Origin: UBA3951 sp050952125
GTDB taxonomy: Bacteria; Bacillota; Sulfobacillia; Fermentithermobacillales; Fermentithermobacillaceae
Direction: 5' to 3'
Assembly (NCBI GenBank): GCA_050952125.1
Contig: JBMNKK010000001.1
Span: 310,001-374,000 of the forward strand
Length of the DNA: 64,000 nucleotides
Shown here: piece by piece, positions 52,801-61,800 of the stretch
Layout: every line of letters starts with the position of its first letter
Numbering within the stretch: the stretch's first letter is position 1
Notes under the pieces: generated by a model
Seen by the model: the letters and a program-made list of their open reading frames with translations, nothing else
The model's database searches: none
Told to the model about the DNA's origin: nothing
Translations under genes and position numbers: made by a program

Positions 52801-55800
52801 CAACAATGGGACCGGGGACGCCGGGGTTCACGACCACGCGTGTCTGGCCGTACTGGTCTAATACACAGCCTAGCTCCAGATCACCGACATCCACGTAGCC
52901 TGATTCTATTGGGAGACCACCCTTCCTCACCGTAATGATGAGCTCGGTTTCCCTTCCGACCAGGATCTCCGCGGGGTCGACGGTGAGTACCGCCGGCGCC
53001 GCCTTGTCGATCCAGGACAGGCCGTTAATCCCGTGGAAGAGTCTCTCGCGGCCGCCGATCACTGTCATCAGAACGTAGTCCTTTGGCCCGTCCAGTTCAG
53101 GCAACGTCACCTGGGTTACTTCGGGTCCACAGGTGTAGACGAGTTCCGGATCCATAGAGATGCGGAGGTCGTCTCTAATGTAGTAGACCCGGTAACCCTC
53201 AGCATCCTCCACAGGATCCCAGCTGAGGTTCACTTCGCCGCCGGAGTTCTCCTGTGTAAGGACCGGCGCCGTGCCTCTTGCGTTTTCAGGCACCGACACA
53301 GAGTATACGCTGGACTTCACATTGGCGTTGCCCCCCACCTGGAGAACATAGGAGGCTTCCACCTCAAGCTCTCCTTCGATGGAAGGTATGAGCTGGTACT
53401 CCTTTCGAAGTCTCTCGCCGGGAGGCAGTTCTATTATGCTCGCCAAAAGCTCTTGATTCGGAGCGTAGATGTAGTTCTGCTTCGCATCTTCCAGGAGGGC
53501 AAGAGAAAGGTTGTAGACCGGCGCATCAGACACGTTCTCCATCTCGAGCGTCAGGTTGTAGGGGTAACCTATGTCAGCCCCGTCCTGAGCATAGATATGC
53601 ATGAACAGGGCGTCTTCTCCCCAAACCCTAAATGGTCGCTTGGTGCGGAAGATCTTTTTCAGAGGCTCGCAGAACGGCTGCAATATCCCTTCGAACTCCG
53701 CGGCAAGGTCGTATTCGCCTTTCTCATCGCCCCTTATGATCCACTGTACTTCCTTCTTTTCACCACCAGCAATGCTTCCCATGTCCATCTGAACGTTCTG
53801 GGGTATCCGGGTGGGAGCCAAAGCAAGACCCTTAGGAAGATTGAGGTGCGCCATGGCTTCATCGATTACGAACTCTGGGTCTGCGGTGTTTTCGATGATA
53901 AGCCCGACCTCGAAGAACTCCTTCAGCCATTTGGCCTCTCCGGGTATCACGAGATAGGCAATGGAGGGAGGAATGCCGGGCTCGGGAGGTGGTATGAACT
54001 CGATCTCTACCGTCTGACCCTCCGCACTATAACCGAACTCGGTCAGGCCGGATGAGTAACCTCCTCCTCCTAGTGTGTCAGCACCTCCGCCGGAAGAGTT
54101 GACTGCAACCTCCCATGTCTTGAATCCGAGGTTTATCTGGAACTTCCACACATGCTGGTTTTCCGGAGCGCTAATATCCACACCTGCGGCGATTATCTCG
54201 TCAAGAGTCATCCTCGTGACTTTGATCTCGCCTTCCACAACCTCTCCGCGGTTCAGCCTCACATAGGTGCTGGTCTTCTGATTCCGGACTATGGTGGCGT
54301 CAACGCCGGCTGGTTTGTACTTCTGGATGTAAGCGTAAACCCGGTATTCTCCCGGAGGGGCGACAACGCGGGCTATCCCCATGCTGTCCGAGGTGCTGTG
54401 CTGGGTGACTCCATCGGCATACTGGATCACCACGCTTGCTCCGGGGAGAGGAGTACCGCTCACGTTGTCTATGACTCGAACCTCAAGCGTGCCTACCTGG
54501 TCAGGCGATACGACCTTCACCTCACACGTGTCTTGAGCCGAGTTCCCTGCCGGGTCCGTGACGGTGAGGGTGACGGTGTATGTTCCCAACTCCTCATAGA
54601 TATGGCGCGGCTGGGCCATAGGAGAAATGTTTCCGTCTCCGAAATCCCATAAGTAGCTCTCGATCCGGTGATTGTCCGCTGAGTAGGTACCGTCAAAGAT
54701 CGCCTCAAATCCAAACGGGACTATCAGATCATCACCTGCGTCGGCAGTGGGCGGATACGCGTCTTCGTCCGTGGGAATGGCCAAGACAGTCTCGCTCCTC
54801 GTGAGGTTCCTGTAGGCGTCCACAGCCTCAACGTAGTAGTAGTATGTCTTTCCGAGAGCCAATGGAAAGTCACTGAAGCTGTTGCCGGCGACCGTCGCTA
54901 TCCTGGAGTACGGCCCTATCGCAGACGTGGCTCTAAACACGCGATAGCCCACGGGCTCCGACCCCTCGTCACAATACCAAGATAGATCCACACGCCACCC
55001 GCCGGGCGTAGCCGTCAAGTGAGGCGTGCCGGGCACTTCTACGTGAACGTTGTAGCTCGCGATGTAAGGATCGCTAACGTTACCAGAACGGTCGGTTAGG
55101 ATGACCCGAAACTCGTACTCTCCGCTTGTAAGGCCGGACGCATCCCAGAGGAAAGGCGCCTGGGCATCATAAGTGTCCTCATCGGCTGTGTACTCGCCGA
55201 TCAATATCCACGCATCCTCGCCGGCGCCGGCTTCTCTGTATTCCAAGGTGATGCTGTCCAAGAGCCGGTCATCGATGGCACGGACATCGAAACGCGTGAG
55301 AACTCCAATGTCTTTGTGCAAATAGATGTTGGCAGTCGGCGACCAAGGGCGCATGAAAGCAACATACGGAGGCATCGTGTCGAGCGCCAGGGAGGCAACA
55401 ACCGGGCCTGCGGCCTCACTTTCGTTACCCGCAACGTCCAAAACCGTCAGTTTGTAGAAGTACGTCTCTCCGGGTACCGCCCTTCTATCACGATAGGACA
55501 GGTACAGAACCCGACTTTCGAGCACGTCGTAGGGTCCGTCCTCTGAGGGAGCGCGGTAGACGCGGTATTGCTCCACATCATCTTCCGTGGGCTTATCCCA
55601 CTCCAGTTCCACGAACCCCGAAGTAGCGGTCGCTTTGAACCCCGTAGGAACACCGGGAGGCGTCCAATCGACGATGTACTCTACTACTTGTGAGTATTCG
55701 CTCCGGTTGCCAGCCCCGTCGATCGCGAAGGCCCTAACGAAGTAGCTGCCTTCGGGAAGTCCGGAGACATCCCATTCGTAAACCCCCGTGCTGCGCCGGC

Positions 55801-58800
55801 CATAGGCGTCGGGAAGCCCGCCTGTGCCGCCAACGGTACCGAGCTCTTCCCATGTGCTCCCATCTATGGAGTACTCAAATGTAAAGGTATCAACACCCAC
55901 ATTGTCCCACGCAGCCTGATACAGCCGGAGTACTCCCTGGTAGTTATACTGAGAGTGAGCCGGCGGGGTCGAAAAGACCGGCGGCAACACGTCTAATTGA
56001 GTGGTAGCTACCACCTCTCCCGGCACACCGGGGTTACCCAACGAATCGTAAGCAGTAACTGTGAACCGCGCTACTAGTCCTGGAGACAATCCGGATACGC
56101 GATGCCCGACTGTATAGTCAGTCTCGTGGTAATGGAGATCTTCGCACTCTATGACATAGTGGCTAAAGTCCTCGTCGGTCACAGGATCCCAGGTGAGTAT
56201 AACCTCGACATTAGACGCGATGTAACTAAGCCCTGTCACGTTAGGTCCGACCGTGTCCAGGATATAGTCCCGCACCGCGTTTTCGTCGTCCTCGTCGCTT
56301 AAGTTGCTAGACCGATCCCGGGCAACAGCTCTTATCTTGACGGGGCCATCGCAGTTCAGCGATGGCGCGTCGTCCCAGTAGAAGACTGCCTCAACCAGCT
56401 CTCCGGCCGGGGTGGGCTTTGTCGTTATCTCGTTCCAGGTCTCCCCATCTAGAGAGTATTCCAGAGTGATGCTGACGACGCGTATGTTGTCCGTGGCTGT
56501 CACAGTGATGGGCGTGTTCGGGCCGATGGAGACGTCGCTTCCCGGCGCAATGCCCAGGACTTCCGGAGGCCAAGTGTCGGCTTCCGCCTTGGCGGACTCT
56601 ATGTTTGACGGCGGACCCTCATGGCCGTACCGGTCTACGGCGGTAACATAGTAGAAGTAAGTCAGTCCGGACTCAACCGTGGTATCGCTGTAGGAGGCGG
56701 TATCCCTGCCCTCCACCTCATCTACATACGTGTACTCCCCGCTTTCGTCGTTGGCGCGGTATATCCTGTACCGTGCCACATCTCCGTCGAGAGGCGGCTC
56801 CCAGGCCAGCCCAATCTGCCCCAAACCGTATACGGCCTCCAGGTTCTCAGGCGCGCCCGGGGGTGTCCTGTCGACGTGGTACGTTACCTCTATCTGCGAG
56901 GCGTTGTCCGCGGCATCGTAGACCGTGTAACGGACCATGTAATCGCCGGTTTCAATATCCCGCAGGTTCCAGCCGGTATTCAGGTCGTGGTAGTCTGTCC
57001 CTTGTACTGCGTGCGGGTTCGTGAGGACAGGACCTATCTGGATCCAGTTGCCTTCTGCGTCCTTGTACTCAATTCGGGCCTTACAGCCTTCAGGTCCTGA
57101 ATTGTCTCTGAAGTAAACGAACAGGAAAACGGTAATGTCTCCGCCTATGGTCACGCCGTGTTCCGGGCCTACTCCAATTATGTAAGGGGGCTCTGTGTCG
57201 GAAATGGTTGTGCCCGATACTTCGTCCGATCTCTTCACATTGCCGAAACGATCGCTGGTGTCGACAACGTAGTAGTAGACCGTGTTCGGCACACAGCTCT
57301 CATCGTAGAACTGCGTATCTGTCGTGTATTTCTCGAGCCCGCCCGGATTATAGTATGGCCCGCCTGACTGCAATCCCCTAAGAATCCTGTAGCGATCAAT
57401 GTCGCCATCGGGTGAAGCATCCCACTCGAGAAGGATGGTCCCCTCTCCGGGAGTGGTCCTGAGATTTGTGGCAGGACTCACCCACAGGTCGAGAGTCCAA
57501 AACGCGTCAACAGGCTCGGACTCATTTCCCGCGGCGTCAAAGGCAACAACCCTAACTCCAACGTTCAGCGCCGGGTTTTCTGGCAGATCTTTTGTGTCCC
57601 AGGTAAAAGTGGCCCACTTGCCGCTCGATATCGTACTGAGACTTATGGTGTAATCCATGTCCTCCCATGTCGCGCCGTTATCTAGGGAGTAGAACGCCCG
57701 CATTGTGGACACGGCCTTGTTATCGGTCGCGTGGGCCTGGAAGATGAGCTGGGGGCCGCCTGCGCCGGAAAACCTACTGACTTCCGTTACAACGGGCGGC
57801 GTCAGGTCGTCAGACGGCGTTCCGGAGACGATGGCGGACTGGGCGGTGCCCAGACTGTTGTGGTGGACAACGTAGTAGTAGTATGTCTTCCCCATTTCCA
57901 CAGCGGTGGTGTCTGTGTACGTGGTGTTGTCTCTTTGATGAATCGATAGTCCCAGCTGCGCAAATCCACCGGTCAAGTAGGTGGAACGGTGAACAGTGTA
58001 GTACTGGAAACCGTCTTCTTCCACAGGATCCCAAGTGAGTATGAGGCTCCCTTCCCCCCGGGTGACCTTGAGATTCTGGGGCGCAGGCGGATCGCCTGCG
58101 ATTATGATGTTCCTCACCTGCGGTTCGGACACATTCCCCGCCTGATCAACGGCCGAAAAGCGGAGCAAGTAGAGACCCGGTTCTAGATCCTGGGTCTGTT
58201 CCAACGTCCAGATCGTGTCGCGGGTGCTGTAGTTCGAGGTGCCGGCGGGGTATGACTTCGCCGGGCACACAAGCGTCTCCCAGGTTACACCGCCATCACA
58301 GGAGAACGCGAAGATGAACTCCTTTACGCCTCTATGGGAGTTGTCTGTGGCTGCAAGGCGCGAACCGCCTCCAAAAGACAGCATCCCCCGGCCATAGGTC
58401 TCGCCTTCAGTGAACGGGATAGCGGAAATAGTGGGCGGCGTCGTGTCGTCCAGAGGCACGGCTGGAACCTCTCCGGAGAAGGCGCTCTCCAGCTCGCCCT
58501 GATAGGCGGAGCCCACACCTGCAGTCACAACGTAGTAATACATTGTCCCGCTTTCCACGTCTTGGTCAACGTACTTGGTAGGTTCAGAACTAGACGCGGA
58601 TATCTCGGCCACACGAGCATACGGCCCTCCGGGGAGAACCGAACGATAAACCCTGTACCAGGAGACCGGCTCGACATTAGCCAGCCACGATAGGTGAATG
58701 GTGTCCACGCCTCCCACGGCCGCGAGGTCTCTAGGTGCCGGTGGAGGTGTGTTTTGAACTATCCATATCCTTATCCCAGAGAAACCGACGTTCCCGGCTC

Positions 58801-61800
58801 TGTCCCGGGCCATTACCCTGAACTTGTAAGACCCGTCCTCCAGCGGGCCCGACTCGCCTACTGGCGCAGTCGAATCCCAGAAGAAGTCTTGGAGCACTGA
58901 GAACTCTGGAGGGATCTGAAGAATGTCCTCCCAGGTTACTCCGTCGTCACGGGTTACCTGCAAGGCCCCTTCTGCGAGTTCGGAACCGCGCGAAAACCGG
59001 AGCGTCACAATCCCTCTCACCACACCGCCGTCTGAGGGAGCCGATGAGAACCCTATACCGGGAGGGGTGGTGTCAAGGACGACTCTCTGTTCCAGTGTGT
59101 GCTGGGCGCCTGCCAGTGTAGCGACAACCCTGAGAGTTTGCTCGCCTGCCTGAAGCTCCGTGTCGTACGAAAACTCACCCTCGGGGCTAACAACTACGAC
59201 ACTGCCATTGACAGTGACAGTCGCCCCCGGTTCCGTGACACCGCGAAGCGTATACTGGCTTTCGTTGGTGTAGATGTCTAACCCACCCTGAAGATTAAGC
59301 GCGGGACCATCGTGTATTTCTGCTGTCAAAGTAGCGCTGTCCCCTGCGTTACCGGCTAAATCGTAAGCCTTGAGACTATAGATATAGAGCGTCTCACTGT
59401 CTAGCGTGGTGTCCACGAAGCTGTATTCGGGGGGATGTATATCCCAGCTTGTTGACGCGCCGTCGTCAGGGTTGGCCGGCTGTCTTGTTAAGACATACTT
59501 TACTGCGTCCTCCAGCGGGCTCCAGGAGAGAGTGACGCTATCGGAGTCTACCGTTGCGGTGAAGTCCGCCGGCATGTCGGGACCAAGGCGGTCAACGCAG
59601 ACTGTCCTAGTAACAGCAGTTGAACGTCCCGAGGCATCGAGTGCCGTAGCGCGGATCAGGTACTCTTCCTCACCTATGACCCGTATATCCCACATCCCGC
59701 TTACCCAGTAGTAGTCAGAGACACTCGAGTACGACGGGCTTGTTGTCAACGGGTTGAGCGGTTCCCATACTTCTCCGTCAAGGGAGACTTCGAAGAGTAT
59801 ATTGACGACCTTCTTGTCGCACCTGAAATCGGCCTCGTAGCTAACGGAGTCGGCCCGGGTGAGGAAGCCGTCTTCGGGAGACATACTTACAAGAACGGGG
59901 CCCTGAGACGTAGGCAGAACAGCAGTGATCTCAACAGGCTTTGTGTTTCCTGCGGCATCCACCGCGGTCACTCTGTACGTGTAGGAAACTCCGGGTAGGG
60001 CGTTATCATCGGTGTAGGCCTCGCCTGCAAACTGCGACGAGAGAACGGTGCTGTCTCTCCTTAAGACGACGTGACTGAAATCTTCGGTGGGGTTGGTCCA
60101 GCTGAGGACAAGCGCCGTACCCTCCTCATTGGGGTTCACCGTCAGTCCGCTTACGCCCGCAGGCGGGACGGTGTCTTTGACCAACTCATGCTCTTCTATG
60201 AGAGTGTTGCCGGCAGTGTCGGTTATCACTGCCTGCAAGAAGATTTCGCCGTCGGGGATTCCCCAAGGACCACTTACATCTACCCGTATCCCTTTGTAAC
60301 CCGAGGCAGTAGCCTCATCGTACATGACGGAGTAGGTGTAAGGCATAAAAGGCGAAAGGCTCTCCCAATCGCCGCCAGCCGTCTTATAGTTGAAGTCTAC
60401 ATTAGATATGGGGTTGGACGAGTAGAAGTCTATCCGGATACTGTAGTTTTGTGCGTTACCGGAGTTTATTTTGCCTTGGTTTGTGACCTCCCACGACTTG
60501 AGCGCCATGAGACTTTCGCCGTGTAGCTTACCTGATGCTTCCGGTGGGTTTTGCGACTCATTGTAGGCCTTGTCAACTAGGACTACACGATAGCGGTAGT
60601 ACAAGTATACATTTGATGGGTCGATGTCTGTGTCAACGTAGGTATCTTCCTCTACAGACCAGGCGATACAGTCCCAAACGTCGCGCTGGTAGTTGTACCT
60701 GTATATATCGGCATAGTCAAAATCGTCGGGATCAGGAATAGTCCAAGTGAGTACCAGCGCGGTGTTGTCTTCGTTCGGGGTGACGGTGAGGTTTTCCGCA
60801 TCCGCGCAAACAGTATCTTTCGTGAGTTCGAGGATTGCGTCGAGTGTAAGCCCATTCGTGTTTTCCGCCGCAGCCTTGAGCCAGTAATTGCCGTCAGGGA
60901 AGCCGCTCAGGTCGACGACAAGGGCTCTGGTCCAATAAGTGTCCCATTCATACTCTAGTCCAGAGTCAGAAACAATGCTCAATCCGGAGTACTGGCTGAT
61001 CTCTTCCCAGCTCAAGCCGTCAGCCGAGAAATAATAGTCGATGGAAACGAGGACTGCTTGAGCCTGAAAGCGAGTGCGAATCCGAAACTCCTCTTGATTG
61101 CCGGAGTAGACGACGTCCGTATTGAACCAATCAATAAGGCGCAGCGGGGGGATCGGCAGAGTGCAGGTCGCGGTCGCCGGATTCGGCGAAGCATTCCCTA
61201 TCTCGTCGAAGACGACGATCCGGTATTCATATGTATCCCCCGACCATACGTCCTCATCGACGTAGCTGTTCTCTGTAGTTTCAACTAGCGTCTCCCAGTA
61301 ATAGTCCTCATAGTAGTAGCCATAGCCTCTTTGTACGCGCACAAACTCGAAATCTTCCGGGTTAGTCCAGTTAAGCACCAGCGCATCGGCTTCTGCGTTT
61401 GGCTCAACGATGAAATTGGTCACGTCTTCTGGAGGGACAGTATCCTTAAATATCTCAACTTGCTCTGACAAGGACCGCTCTTCTCGATCGGTAGCTGTCA
61501 CCTTCAGGTAGATGATGCCTTCCGGCCATGACGTCGCGTCTATCTCAAACTCTCTGTACCATCTACTGTGGCTTTTTGCCACGTCTGAATCCCGGTGGAT
61601 TGTCTCCTCGTCTATTGGGGTCCAGTTGCTGCCGTCAGAAGACACTTCGAATTCGATTGAGTCTATGTCCGCCAAAGAAGTGAACTCGACGTTCACATAG
61701 AAACAACCGGCGTTCTCTATGTTGATGAGACCTTCATCCTCGTGACCTAGGTCCCATCGCTGCAATCTGATGTAGGCAATCTCCTTGAGTACCTCGGCTA

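Noticed and set aside
53033..54055. 340-codon plus-strand frame opposite the giant gene
   Set aside because: Antisense to a domain-rich stretch (CARDB-like and FN3 modules) and no motif of its own; many such shadows occur along this GC-rich gene.
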